Shown piece by piece: positions 45,552-54,226 of a DNA stretch of 64,000 bases. The number at the start of each line of letters is the position of its first letter. The stretch's first letter is position 1. The DNA lies in contig CASERZ010000007.1 in the NCBI GenBank assembly GCA_949290515.1, positions 18,245 to 82,244 of the forward strand, written 5' to 3'. Made by a program: the position numbers and the translations under genes. The stretch is from an uncultured Christensenella sp. Lineage in GTDB: Bacteria > Bacillota > Clostridia > Christensenellales > UBA3700. Under the pieces are notes generated by a model. It made no database searches. It had not been told where the DNA came from and worked only from the letters and a program-made list of their open reading frames with translations.

Positions 45552-46415
45552 ATGGAAAAGCCTTTGTCCAAGCTGTTGCCTATAAGGATTTATAACGAAA
45601 TCGCTGCAGTATGCAGTGAGGACAAACTTACGGAAATCAGACTGAGAAAAGATAAACCTCTGTCTTATGCCTGCGAGGGGATATACCGTATTTTGCCCGA
45701 TGATATCACAGTATCCACCGATGATATAGCCTACGTGCTTGCGTGCGCAACTAAATCCTCTTTGTACGCTTATAATTCCAGCATACTTCAAGGATACGTG
45801 ACATACGAGGGCGGCATAAGAATAGGACTTAGCGGAGAAGGCGTAACTAAAGGGGACACGCTGACTGCCATAAAGAATATTAATTCTTTATGCATACGTA
45901 TTCCTCATTATGTTGAGATTCGCGACAGACGTATTGACGCGCTTATCGAGAACTTTGACAATACGCTTATCGTATCTCGTCCCGGTATGGGAAAGACTAC
46001 GTTGCTCAGGTATATGATAAAAAGACTGTCAGACAAGGGAAATAATATGCTCGTGCTTGACGAAAGGGGAGAATTGTCGGGAGCAAGTCAGGGAGAATAC
46101 AGCATAAATCTCGGCAACTGTACGGATATAGTTACGGGTATTCCTAAAATTACAGCTTATTCCTCGCAAGTGAGAAGTATGCGCCCTGACATCATTGCAA
46201 GCGACGAGATTTTCGGCGAAAAGGAAGTGGACTGTATTGCCGATTGCGTAAGGTGCGGAGTAAAAGTGCTTGCCAGTCTGCACACGACAAGTACGCAGTT
46301 GCTGAAAAAAGACAAAACTTATGACAGGTTGCTCAATTTTATGCGGTATGTGTTGATTATAAAGGGTATAGGGGATATAAGCGCAATAGTGGACTTAAGA
46401 GGTGAAAATGCTTGA
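45552..46415 (+). CDS. spoIIIAA: Stage III sporulation protein AA (ATPase)
   Basis: 287-residue PilT/VirB11-like ATPase of the SpoIIIA-SpoIIQ channel. The P-loop RPGMGKTT is near residues 141-148, a Walker B-like VLDERGE follows, and RSMRPDIIASDEIFG matches the VirB11-type box. No Shine-Dalgarno sequence lies near the ATG. GTATATT (45501) and CATAGTAC (45519) resemble sigma-E elements, as expected for this operon, but the spacing of 11 bp is short. Confidence 0.94.
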   Translation: MEKPLSKLLPIRIYNEIAAVCSEDKLTEIRLRKDKPLSYACEGIYRILPDDITVSTDDIAYVLACATKSSLYAYNSSILQGYVTYEGGIRIGLSGEGVTKGDTLTAIKNINSLCIRIPHYVEIRDRRIDALIENFDNTLIVSRPGMGKTTLLRYMIKRLSDKGNNMLVLDERGELSGASQGEYSINLGNCTDIVTGIPKITAYSSQVRSMRPDIIASDEIFGEKEVDCIADCVRCGVKVLASLHTTSTQLLKKDKTYDRLLNFMRYVLIIKGIGDISAIVDLRGENA

Positions 46416-46908
46416 TTTGGTCTTTGGCGGAGTGTTGTGTTTTATAAGTACTTACGTGGGTATTACTGTAAAGCAATATTACGATAAGCGTTATTATTAT
46501 TTAAGAGACTTTAGAGAATTCGCAATTGCTCTCGAAGACAATCTTACATACGCAAAAGATAATATCGCAACAGTTGCGGACAAGTATTTGCAAAACAACA
46601 AAGGCGGCTTTGCAAAGTGTCTCGAAGAATATTCTGAGGAGATAAAACACGGTAATAAAAATGACGAAACTACGGACGGAATATTCAATGCTAAATACCT
46701 TAAGAAAGGCGAACGTAATTTTATCAGAGAATTTTTCCGCACGCTCGGCACGCTCGATTACGATAGTCAGCTCTCGAGAATAAAACTCACTCTCAAAGAG
46801 AGTGAGCATCTCTTAGAAAAGGCTCTTAAAGACAGTAAAACAACGGGTGTGACGTTTTCAAAGCTAGGCTTGCTCATCGGCATAGCTCTAATGATAATAC
46901 TTGCATAG
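46408..46908 (+). CDS. spoIIIAB: Stage III sporulation protein AB
   Basis: 166-residue membrane-anchored SpoIIIAB (GspF-like fold), with an N-terminal helix, the conserved DRDFREFAIALED-like segment (RDFREFAIALEDN), and a C-terminal hydrophobic helix. The ATG at 46408 follows GAGGTG and overlaps the end of spoIIIAA by 8 nt. Confidence 0.92.
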   Translation: MLDLVFGGVLCFISTYVGITVKQYYDKRYYYLRDFREFAIALEDNLTYAKDNIATVADKYLQNNKGGFAKCLEEYSEEIKHGNKNDETTDGIFNAKYLKKGERNFIREFFRTLGTLDYDSQLSRIKLTLKESEHLLEKALKDSKTTGVTFSKLGLLIGIALMIILA

Positions 46909-46920
46909 TGCGAGGTGATT

Positions 46921-47121
46921 ATGAACGGCATAGATATCATATTCAAAATAGCGGGTATAGGACTGCTTACCGCGATTATCAACGTAATACTCAAAAAAAG
47001 CGACAAGGATGAAGTAGCCAACTTTGTTACGATAGCAGGACTTGTACTAGTATTGGTACTTGTCCTGGATATGCTCAGCGGGCTTTTCGATACGCTTAAG
47101 TCTTTGCTCAATTTATACTAG
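46921..47121 (+). CDS. spoIIIAC: Stage III sporulation protein AC
   Basis: 66-residue, two-helix membrane protein, the standard length of SpoIIIAC. It begins MNGIDIIFKIAGIG and has the conserved GLLTAIINVILKKS. GAGGTGATT is directly before the ATG at 46921. An alternative start two codons upstream overlaps the RBS. Confidence 0.93.
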   Translation: MNGIDIIFKIAGIGLLTAIINVILKKSDKDEVANFVTIAGLVLVLVLVLDMLSGLFDTLKSLLNLY

Positions 47122-47127
47122 CCGACT

Positions 47128-47511
47128 ATGGATATATTCAAAATAATCGGTATTGCCGTTGTAGGCGCAATATGTACGTTGATTCTCAAGAATACTCAGT
47201 CGCAGTATGCCGCTTTGTCTACGCTTGCAACAGGCATAATCATACTCATAATTGCACTTTCGTCTTTTACTAAAGTAATTTTGTCGTTTCAGGCCATAAT
47301 TGACAAAACAGGCGTTGACAACGAGATATTTTCAAGTTTGCTCAAGATAGTGGGAATAGGTTATCTCACAGAATACAGTCAGAGCGTATGCGTGGATTTA
47401 GGGTGTGACAGTATAGGAAAAAAACTGTCGTTTGCAGGTAAAATTGCTATCTTTCTATTGGCGATGCCGATAATAGAAAACCTTATAAACGTGGTGATAG
47501 AGATATTATGA
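47128..47511 (+). CDS. spoIIIAD: Stage III sporulation protein AD
   Basis: 127-residue membrane protein with three to four helices. It contains the KIVGIGYLTEYSQSVCVDLG motif characteristic of SpoIIIAD. The stop overlaps the spoIIIAE ATG (ATGA). Its own RBS is weak, suggesting coupling to spoIIIAC, which ends 6 nt before. Confidence 0.93.
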   Translation: MDIFKIIGIAVVGAICTLILKNTQSQYAALSTLATGIIILIIALSSFTKVILSFQAIIDKTGVDNEIFSSLLKIVGIGYLTEYSQSVCVDLGCDSIGKKLSFAGKIAIFLLAMPIIENLINVVIEIL

Positions 47512-48728
47512 CAAATCGCGCTTTACAAACACGGATAAAATATTTTTTGCTGATATTTACAATACTTGCTTTGCTTTGCGCCGCCGTAACAAATCTCTTT
47601 GGCGGAGTTTGTTATGCAGAGACGGAAAAGGACGCAGAGGAGATACTTGAAGAAAACGTCGACAATACGTTGGAAGACGTCGATACTTCCGCACTCGATA
47701 AATTTTTGTCTGGCATATCTGAAGACTTCCGTACGCTTTTCGGGGATGATGTAGCGGCAACCGCAAAGGCTATCGTAAAAGGTGAGTATGCGGGGAGTTT
47801 CAACGAATTTTTCTCCGTTATGATAAAGGGAATATCTAAGAGCGTGCTTGACGTATTGCCTACCGTACTTACGCTTGTCGCGATTGCCGTTTTGTACAGT
47901 TTACTAGGCGGTTTTACTTCAGGATTTGTGCAGAAACCTACGGAAAAACTGATATATTTTGCCACTTACAGCACTATGATTCTGATTGTTATGGTAGAAG
48001 TAGGCGGAGTAATCAAACTTACTACTAATACAATAGACAACGTAAGAGTGCTGATGGAGGGGATTTTTCCAATACTTCTGACACTGACTACGCTTTTAGG
48101 CGGCGTAACTTCTTCGGCGGTATTCAAACCTATGATGTCCACATTGGTTACGGTAATTACCGTTTTCGTATCGAGATTGATTATCCCTATGTTTATAGCT
48201 TCGATAGCGTTCAGTATAGTAGGTAATCTGACTAAAAGCGTAAAACTGGATAAACTGACGGAGTTTTTCAAATCGTCGGCAACATACATACTCGGAGGAG
48301 TATTCGGCATTTTCATAGCATTCCTTACGTTTCAGGGATTGACCGGCGGAGTTATTGACAGTATCTCGGTAAAGACGGCAAAATTTGCGATGCAGAGTTA
48401 TATACCGATTTTGGGCGGGTATCTGTCAGACGGCTTCGACCTGATGATGGCAAGCATAGTTCTGATAAAAAATTCCATAGGCGTAATAGGACTTCTGATG
48501 CTATTGTCGGTCATAGTTTTACCTACGGTAAAAATAATACTTCTTTCGCTGGGTTTAAAACTCGCAAGCGGAATTATAGAGCCTATAAGCGACAGCAAAT
48601 TCAGTAAAATGCTTTCCGACGTTTCGTCTAATATGACACTGCTTATTATATCGTTAGTCGGCGTGGGATTTATGTTTTTGCTTACAGTAATGCTGGTAAT
48701 ATACACTTGCAACGGAGGTGTACTGTAA
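47508..48728 (+). CDS. spoIIIAE: Stage III sporulation protein AE
   Basis: 406-residue polytopic component of the SpoIIIA export channel. A cleavable-type signal sequence (positive start, hydrophobic core, C-Y-A-E cut region near residues 36-39) is followed by an acidic segment and about seven to eight membrane helices. Family segments include GEYAGSFNEFF and the GLTGGVIDSISVKTAKFA stretch. Confidence 0.93.
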   Translation: MTNRALQTRIKYFLLIFTILALLCAAVTNLFGGVCYAETEKDAEEILEENVDNTLEDVDTSALDKFLSGISEDFRTLFGDDVAATAKAIVKGEYAGSFNEFFSVMIKGISKSVLDVLPTVLTLVAIAVLYSLLGGFTSGFVQKPTEKLIYFATYSTMILIVMVEVGGVIKLTTNTIDNVRVLMEGIFPILLTLTTLLGGVTSSAVFKPMMSTLVTVITVFVSRLIIPMFIASIAFSIVGNLTKSVKLDKLTEFFKSSATYILGGVFGIFIAFLTFQGLTGGVIDSISVKTAKFAMQSYIPILGGYLSDGFDLMMASIVLIKNSIGVIGLLMLLSVIVLPTVKIILLSLGLKLASGIIEPISDSKFSKMLSDVSSNMTLLIISLVGVGFMFLLTVMLVIYTCNGGVL

Positions 48729-49180
48729 TGAGTGCGTGGCTTTTGAGCATAGTCGGCGTGGTTTCTTTGGGCGTACTGATAGAGATTATTATGCCCGAAG
48801 GTGAGCATTCCAAATATATAAAAGGTATATTTTCTCTTATAGTCGTATTTGTCATAATATCTCCTTTCCCAAAGCTGTTCAGCGAAGGTGAATTTACGGG
48901 ATTCGGTGAAAGCGAAATCGTGCAGACCGAAATGGACGAGGTAAGTTTTGAAGCTATAAAGGAAGGATACAGACAAAAAGTATGCGAGGGATTTGAGGAA
49001 CTTCTTGCCGACAACGGATTTCTATCTCTCGACTATTCTTTAACTTATGACGAAAGATACGTGCTGAAATGCGACAGTATTGCTATTACGTCTTTTTCGT
49101 TGCTATCGTCAGATAAGCAAGATAAATTAAAACAACTTATAGAGAGTTATTTTGGTGCTATCGAAGTGCAATCGAGGTGA
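48728..49180 (+). CDS. spoIIIAF: Stage III sporulation protein AF
   Basis: 150 residues with two N-terminal membrane helices (7-24 and 35-55, with the conserved EIIMPEGEHSKYIKGIFSLI) and a soluble C-terminal ring-forming domain. The ATG at 48728 overlaps the spoIIIAE stop (TAATG) and has GGAGGTG upstream. A longer frame begins inside spoIIIAE and is rejected. Confidence 0.9.
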   Translation: MSAWLLSIVGVVSLGVLIEIIMPEGEHSKYIKGIFSLIVVFVIISPFPKLFSEGEFTGFGESEIVQTEMDEVSFEAIKEGYRQKVCEGFEELLADNGFLSLDYSLTYDERYVLKCDSIAITSFSLLSSDKQDKLKQLIESYFGAIEVQSR

Positions 49181-49183
49181 AGA

Positions 49184-49600
49184 ATGATTGAAAAATTTAA
49201 GAATTTTGCAAAAAAATGTAAAAATATAAAAGGTTTTGAGATTATTTGCGCGCTAGTCATAGCCGTTATTGCCATAGGCATATATTTTAGTGTAAATGCA
49301 GTTAATACCCGTCAGGAAGACAGCGCTACCGTATCTGCTGGCGACGGCAAAATAGTTACGAGCATAAAAAATCTTCTATCTCAGATAGACGGTGTAGGCG
49401 AGTGCGACGTACTTGTAACGTATAAGCCGACTGATAAAGAAAATGCGGCGGACGGAATGGATGCTACCGACAACGTGCAGGGCGTTGTGGTTGTTGCTCA
49501 GGGCGGACAAGACGTGCTTGTACGGATTAAGATAATCAATGCCTTGTGTACGCTTCTCAATATACAGGCAGACGATATACAAATATTTGAAAAGAAATAA
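49184..49600 (+). CDS. spoIIIAG: Stage III sporulation protein AG
   Basis: 138-residue single-pass membrane protein whose ring-building (RBM) domain forms the large channel ring in Bacillus. One membrane helix lies at residues ~20-38, and the soluble domain has LLSQIDGVGECDVLVTYK and the VRIKIINALCTLLNI core. It is shorter than Bacillus SpoIIIAG (about 229 residues), largely because the insertion around the beta-triangle region is reduced. Confidence 0.88.
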   Translation: MIEKFKNFAKKCKNIKGFEIICALVIAVIAIGIYFSVNAVNTRQEDSATVSAGDGKIVTSIKNLLSQIDGVGECDVLVTYKPTDKENAADGMDATDNVQGVVVVAQGGQDVLVRIKIINALCTLLNIQADDIQIFEKK

Positions 49601-49614
49601 TTTTGGAGGTCATT

Positions 49615-50145
49615 ATGGCAAAACAAGAAAAGTCCGAAAAGGCAAAAAAACTATCCGCAAACGGCAAAAAGGTATTGGTTTTATGTTGTATGGTTGCGCT
49701 TTTGGTAGTTACCGGAGTACTCAACTATGTACTCAATACTCGTCTCAACGATGAGGGTAACGACGTAATCAACAACGGCGGCGAAGATGCAGTAGCAACC
49801 TTCTTCAGTTCATACAGAAGCAACAGAGAGACCGCAAGAGCAGAAGAGTTCAGCTATCTCGACGCAATCATCGCTTCTGAAAGCACCAGTGCAGAAGTAA
49901 AGGCAACCGCTGAAGAAAAACAAGTAGAATTGCTCTCGTTCATCGAAAACGAACTTGTGCTCGAAAGTCTTATCAAGGCTAAGGGATACGACGACGCGGT
50001 AGTAACTATGAGTACCAACAATCTCAACGTAATCGTAAACAAAGCGGAACTTACTAGCGAAGAAGTATCGAAAATTCTCGGTATCATTCTCGAGGAAACC
50101 GATTATACGGCTAGTCAGGTTTACGTAGTTCCTTATACTGCCTGA
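49615..50145 (+). CDS. spoIIIAH: Stage III sporulation protein AH
   Basis: 176-residue single-pass protein whose C-terminal YscJ-like domain interacts with forespore SpoIIQ. The membrane helix is at ~20-40 followed by LNYVLNTRL, and the C-terminal domain has FIENELVLESLIKAKGYDDAV. The ATG at 49615 follows GGAGGTCATT. A spoIIQ gene is not in the window. It is the last gene of the operon, and a terminator follows. Confidence 0.9.
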   Translation: MAKQEKSEKAKKLSANGKKVLVLCCMVALLVVTGVLNYVLNTRLNDEGNDVINNGGEDAVATFFSSYRSNRETARAEEFSYLDAIIASESTSAEVKATAEEKQVELLSFIENELVLESLIKAKGYDDAVVTMSTNNLNVIVNKAELTSEEVSKILGIILEETDYTASQVYVVPYTA

Positions 50146-50173
50146 TAGTCAAAATTTATACAAAATACAAGTC

Positions 50174-50206
50174 AATGTCGGTCGTAAAAAGCCGACATTT
50201 TTCTTG
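50174..50206 (+). terminator. Intrinsic terminator of the spoIIIA operon
   Basis: AATGTCGG (50174-50181) and CCGACATT (50192-50199) form a stem with a 10-nt loop and are followed by TTTCTTGTTT. Confidence 0.75.
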
Positions 50207-50252
50207 TTTATATTATAAACGCGATATAAACAATTAATAATTAATATATAAC

Positions 50253-50281
50253 TTGTCAAAAAGAATTTGATGTGTTAGAAT
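50253..50281 (+). promoter_or_regulatory. Sigma-A promoter of asp23-nusB-folD operon
   Basis: TTGTCA (50253-50258), a 17-bp spacer and TAGAAT (50276-50281). AAGGAGG follows at about 50292 before the ATG at 50306. Confidence 0.7.
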
Positions 50282-50305
50282 AATATTGGCAAAGGAGGGA
50301 TTTGT

Positions 50306-50644
50306 ATGGCAAGAGAAGCTAGACCAAACGAAACCTACATCAATATAATATCGTCCATTACGGGAAGTGCGGCTTCACAGGTTGAGGGCGTTGTATCGGT
50401 TAACTACGGCTCAAACGGCAAAAAAAAGTCGGCAAAAGTTAAGCGCAACAGGGCAATCGACGTAATTCTCTACGACAACAGATTTGTAAAAATCGAAATA
50501 TCCGTCAATATTTATTACGGATACGTAATCCCCGTAGTCGTTTGCAAATTACAAGAAAAGATAAAACAGGAAATCGAAAACTCTACATTTTATAAAGTCA
50601 GCAGCGTAAATGTCAACGTAGTAGGCATTGTCGCAAGCAACTGA
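50306..50644 (+). CDS. Asp23/Gls24 family envelope stress protein
   Basis: 112-residue Asp23-family protein, the YqhY-like member that sits next to nusB in many Firmicutes. In Bacillus YqhY is tied to acetyl-CoA carboxylase genes; here accB and accC, which often precede it, are missing between spoIIIAH and this gene. It contains the family pattern ASQVEGVVSV and IEISVNIYYGYVIPVV. Confidence 0.88.
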   Translation: MAREARPNETYINIISSITGSAASQVEGVVSVNYGSNGKKKSAKVKRNRAIDVILYDNRFVKIEISVNIYYGYVIPVVVCKLQEKIKQEIENSTFYKVSSVNVNVVGIVASN

Positions 50645-50669
50645 CGGAAAGCATAAAAGGATTTTTATT

Positions 50670-51083
50670 ATGAGCAGAAGAAACGCTAGACTGAGCGCAT
50701 ATCAACTTATTTTTGAATATTTGTTTACGAGAGAACTCGACCGCAAGACTTACGAAACTATGATAGGCGCAGAAGACGTCACCGACGCAGACGTAGAATA
50801 CATAAACAAAGTCGTTGCCGGCGTAAACGAGCATTATGACGACCTTATCGAATTGATAGAAAGCAATAGCAAAAACTTCAGGCTTGACAGAATTTATAAA
50901 CCCGATTTGGCGGCTTTGCTTTTGGCAACATACGAGATGAAATATATGGACGACATACCTCTTGCGGTATCCATAAGCGAAGTCATCGACATTGTCAAGA
51001 CTTTTTCTACAGAAAACAGCAGCAAATTCGTCAACGGAGTTTTAAAGGGAGTATTCAATTCACTTAAGGAAAAAGAGGTTTGA
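50670..51083 (+). CDS. nusB: Transcription antitermination factor NusB
   Basis: 137-residue all-helical NusB, which binds boxA of rRNA leaders with S10. It shows RRNARLSAYQLIFEYLF at the start and the KPDLAALLLATYEMKYMDDIPLAVSISE segment. The ATG at 50670 is the natural start (AAAAGG upstream); the frame extends further only into the preceding gene's end. Confidence 0.94.
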   Translation: MSRRNARLSAYQLIFEYLFTRELDRKTYETMIGAEDVTDADVEYINKVVAGVNEHYDDLIELIESNSKNFRLDRIYKPDLAALLLATYEMKYMDDIPLAVSISEVIDIVKTFSTENSSKFVNGVLKGVFNSLKEKEV

Positions 51084-51084
51084 T

Positions 51085-51933
51085 ATGTTGATTTTAGGAA
51101 AAGAAGTAGCGGCTAAAACGCTTGAAGACATCGCAAAAGAAACTGTAGAATTTGAAAAAGCATATTCGAGAAAACCCACTTTGGCAGTTATAATCGTAGG
51201 AGAGGACCCTGCGTCTCAAACATACGTAAGAAACAAAATCAACGGCTGCAAACAAGTGGGCTTTAATTCGCTTTCTTTCGAATATGCCGACGGCACTCCT
51301 CAAGAGCAAATCGTAGACAAAATAAAAGAACTTGCAGAGGATAGAAACGTAGACGGGATTCTCGTTCAGTTGCCTTTGCCTAAGGGCTACGATACTGAAA
51401 AGATACTTGCCAACATACCGGACAGCAAAGACGTCGACGGATTCAATGCGTCGAATATCGGCTGTCTTTGTCTCAACAGACCTCGCACTGTTTCTTGTAC
51501 GCCTTTAGGCGTAATGCATATGCTAAAAAGTACGGGCGTTGAACTTCGCGGCAAAAATGCAGTAGTCATCGGAAGAAGCAATACGGTAGGAAAGCCTATG
51601 GCGATGTTGCTTCTCAATGCTGACTGCACGGTAACGGTTTGCCACAGCAAAACCGCCAATATGTCACAATTTACCCGAAACGCCGATATTCTCGTAGTCG
51701 CTATCGGCAAGCCTAAATTCGTAACTGCAGATATGGTTAAGGAGGGCGCAATCGTAATCGACGTAGGCATCAACAGAGTTGACGGAAAGCTTGTGGGCGA
51801 CGTAGACTTCGAAAACGTCGAGAAAAAAGCGTCCTTTATCTCTCCCGTTCCGGGCGGAGTAGGTCCTATGACTATATCAATGTTGCTTTTCAATACGCTT
51901 ATGTCTGCAAAGGCAAGGGAAAATGAACAATAA
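51085..51933 (+). CDS. folD: Methylenetetrahydrofolate dehydrogenase/cyclohydrolase
   Basis: 282-residue bifunctional FolD interconverting methylene-, methenyl- and formyl-THF. Family motifs: GEDPASQTYVRNKINGCKQVG with the catalytic lysine, VDGILVQLPLPKG, VIGRSNTVGKPMAMLL and PVPGGVGPMT. It begins 1 nt after nusB, and its end overlaps xseA by 11 nt. Confidence 0.97.
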   Translation: MLILGKEVAAKTLEDIAKETVEFEKAYSRKPTLAVIIVGEDPASQTYVRNKINGCKQVGFNSLSFEYADGTPQEQIVDKIKELAEDRNVDGILVQLPLPKGYDTEKILANIPDSKDVDGFNASNIGCLCLNRPRTVSCTPLGVMHMLKSTGVELRGKNAVVIGRSNTVGKPMAMLLLNADCTVTVCHSKTANMSQFTRNADILVVAIGKPKFVTADMVKEGAIVIDVGINRVDGKLVGDVDFENVEKKASFISPVPGGVGPMTISMLLFNTLMSAKARENEQ

Positions 51934-53110
51934 CATTATCAGCGTAACGGCACTCAATACCGTTATCAATATGATTTTTAAAGCAGAAGAACACTTGCAC
52001 GACATTCAGGTTGCAGGAGAGGTTTCGGGCTTTAAAGTCTTTAAAGGACACGGATATTTTACGCTAAAGGACGAGAAATGCCAGATAAGCTGTACTTGCT
52101 TTAATTGCGCTAAGACCTATCAGCCAAAAGACGGAGAAAGCGTAATAGTAAAAGGAAGCGTAGATTATTATGCCGCGGGAGGCCGGCTTAATTTCAATGT
52201 AGACAGTATTCAGGCGGTCGGAAAAGGATTGCTTGCAATAAAACTCGAGATGTTGAAAAACCGGCTCAGACAAGAAGGCTATTTCGACGAGGCGCATAAA
52301 AAGCCCATTCCGCAGTATCCGTCAAATATATGTGTGATTACTTCTTTCAACGGTGCTGTTATTAAGGATATAAAACGTACCGTACGCCGTAAAAACGATT
52401 TGATAAACATATTTATCAAAGACGTAAAAGTTCAGGGAAAAGACGCTCATATAGAAATAGTCGATGCACTCGAAAAAGTCGACGCTATGGGCTTCGACGT
52501 AATTATAATCGCCAGAGGAGGAGGCTCTTTCGAAGACTTGCTGCCTTTCAACGAAGAGTTGCTTGTCAAGGCAATATATGCCTGCAGAACTCCCGTTATA
52601 TCGGCGGTCGGACACGAAAGCGACATTACGCTTTGCGACGAAGCGGCGGACTACAGGGCAGCTACACCTACAGCCGCGGCAGAATACGTAGCTTATGATG
52701 TAATACAGCTTAAAGAATACGTCGAATACTGCAAAACGCGTGTTAAGACATTAGTCTTAAATAAATTGAAGAGCGACGAAACGGAACTCAGAAATAAGAT
52801 GTCTTTGCTCATTTCGGGAGTAAAACTTACCTATCAGAGCAACAGGCACCGTCTCGATAATGCGCTAGGCGCGCTAAAAAACAGTATGAATAATATATAT
52901 GTGTCGAATTCGCACAGGCTCGAATCCGTCATTACCAAACTTGAGGCTGCTAATCCTCTCAATATGCTGAAAAAGGGATTCTGGCACGTAAGTAAGGACG
53001 GAAAAACGCTTTTGTCTGTAAAAGGACTTGAAGAGGGTACGGAAATAGATTTGAGAGCAAACGACGGTAAATTGAAAGCGCGCATTACGGAGGTAAAAAA
53101 TGAAGTTTGA
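51923..53110 (+). CDS. xseA: Exodeoxyribonuclease VII large subunit
   Basis: 395 residues with an N-terminal OB fold (VAGEVSGFKVFKGHGYFTLKD), the catalytic domain carrying VITSFNGAVIKDI, IIIARGGGSFEDLLPFN and the GHESDITLCDEAADYRAATPTAAAE motif, then a shortened coiled-coil arm. It degrades single-stranded DNA with XseB. Overlaps with folD and xseB indicate coupling. Confidence 0.96.
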   Translation: MNNNIISVTALNTVINMIFKAEEHLHDIQVAGEVSGFKVFKGHGYFTLKDEKCQISCTCFNCAKTYQPKDGESVIVKGSVDYYAAGGRLNFNVDSIQAVGKGLLAIKLEMLKNRLRQEGYFDEAHKKPIPQYPSNICVITSFNGAVIKDIKRTVRRKNDLINIFIKDVKVQGKDAHIEIVDALEKVDAMGFDVIIIARGGGSFEDLLPFNEELLVKAIYACRTPVISAVGHESDITLCDEAADYRAATPTAAAEYVAYDVIQLKEYVEYCKTRVKTLVLNKLKSDETELRNKMSLLISGVKLTYQSNRHRLDNALGALKNSMNNIYVSNSHRLESVITKLEAANPLNMLKKGFWHVSKDGKTLLSVKGLEEGTEIDLRANDGKLKARITEVKNEV

Positions 53111-53312
53111 AGATTCGCTTAAAAAACTAGATGCCATTATAGAAAAACTCGAAAGCGGAAAGCTCAGTATAGACGAAAGTATCGCTCTGTACGGAAAAGG
53201 TCTTGAACTTTGCAACGAGTGCGGTAAAAAACTCAATGACGTCAAGGGCAAAATAGTGCTTTTGGAAGAAAGTGCGGAAGGGCTTAGGGAAAAACCCGTA
53301 GAGGTAGAGTAA
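53100..53312 (+). CDS. xseB: Exodeoxyribonuclease VII small subunit
   Basis: 70-residue XseB with the conserved two-helix hairpin: FEDSLKKLDAIIEKLESGKL and LDESIALYGKGLEL-like residues. GGAGGT precedes the ATG inside the xseA 3' end, and its stop overlaps the ispA ATG. Confidence 0.96.
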   Translation: MKFEDSLKKLDAIIEKLESGKLSIDESIALYGKGLELCNECGKKLNDVKGKIVLLEESAEGLREKPVEVE

Positions 53313-54187
53313 TGAAAAAAATTTTGGAAGAGTACAGACTGATATTTCTCTCTCAGCTCAATGATTTTTTTGAAAACTACGGTTGCGACATACAGCCTGT
53401 ATATGACGCGGTTAAGTACAGTATAGAAAACGGCGGTAAGAGAATACGTCCCGCATTATGTTATCTGGGTGCTCAATTCTGCGGAAAAAACTGCGATTAC
53501 GTAAGTAATTTTGCCGTAGGCATAGAGATGATACACAGCTATTCGCTTGTACACGACGATTTGCCTTGTATGGACAACGATGTATTGAGGAGAGGAAGAC
53601 CCACTACGCACATAGCATACGGAGAGGGTATGGCAGTACTTGCGGGAGACGCTCTTTTGAATATGGCATTCGAATGTTTTCTTGCCGATAAAAACTTTGA
53701 CGAAAATACATTGAAAGCTGTGCGCTACGTCGGAGAAAACAGCGGTATCAAAGGAATGATAGGCGGACAGTGCATAGATTTGACAAATGAGAGCAAAAGA
53801 GGCTTTACACTAGAAGAAGTCCGTAATCTCAACCGACTTAAGACCTCGGGACTTATAAAAAGCGCGCTTGTAGGTTCGATTATTAAATGCGGAGCTACGG
53901 AAGAGGAAGTTAAAGACATCGAAACGTACGCTACCAAAGTAGGAGAAATTTTTCAAATTGCCGACGATATACTGGACAAGACCTCTACAAGCAGTATACT
54001 CGGTAAAGACGTAAATAAGGACAGTCAGAACGATAAAGTTACCGTAGTCGACTTAATGGGAATAGAAAACGCGAGAGCCTTTATGCTCAAGCTCGAAGAA
54101 GAAGCAATCTCAGCCATCGAAAAATACGGCGAAAGGTCAACAAAACTCGTGGATATGTGTAAATATCTCACGGGACGAATAAACTAG
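53312..54187 (+). CDS. ispA: Polyprenyl (farnesyl) diphosphate synthase
   Basis: 291-residue trans-prenyltransferase. The first aspartate-rich motif is HDDLPCMDND (D82, D83, D88), with RRGRPTTH after it; GGQCIDLTNE follows, and the second motif is FQIADDILD. The two-residue spacer in the first motif is typical of bacterial farnesyl diphosphate synthases. It feeds UppS (encoded at 27.3 kb). Confidence 0.95.
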   Translation: MKKILEEYRLIFLSQLNDFFENYGCDIQPVYDAVKYSIENGGKRIRPALCYLGAQFCGKNCDYVSNFAVGIEMIHSYSLVHDDLPCMDNDVLRRGRPTTHIAYGEGMAVLAGDALLNMAFECFLADKNFDENTLKAVRYVGENSGIKGMIGGQCIDLTNESKRGFTLEEVRNLNRLKTSGLIKSALVGSIIKCGATEEEVKDIETYATKVGEIFQIADDILDKTSTSSILGKDVNKDSQNDKVTVVDLMGIENARAFMLKLEEEAISAIEKYGERSTKLVDMCKYLTGRIN

Positions 54188-54226
54188 TCTTATCATATCC
54201 GTAAGCGTTTTACCATATTTTATAGT

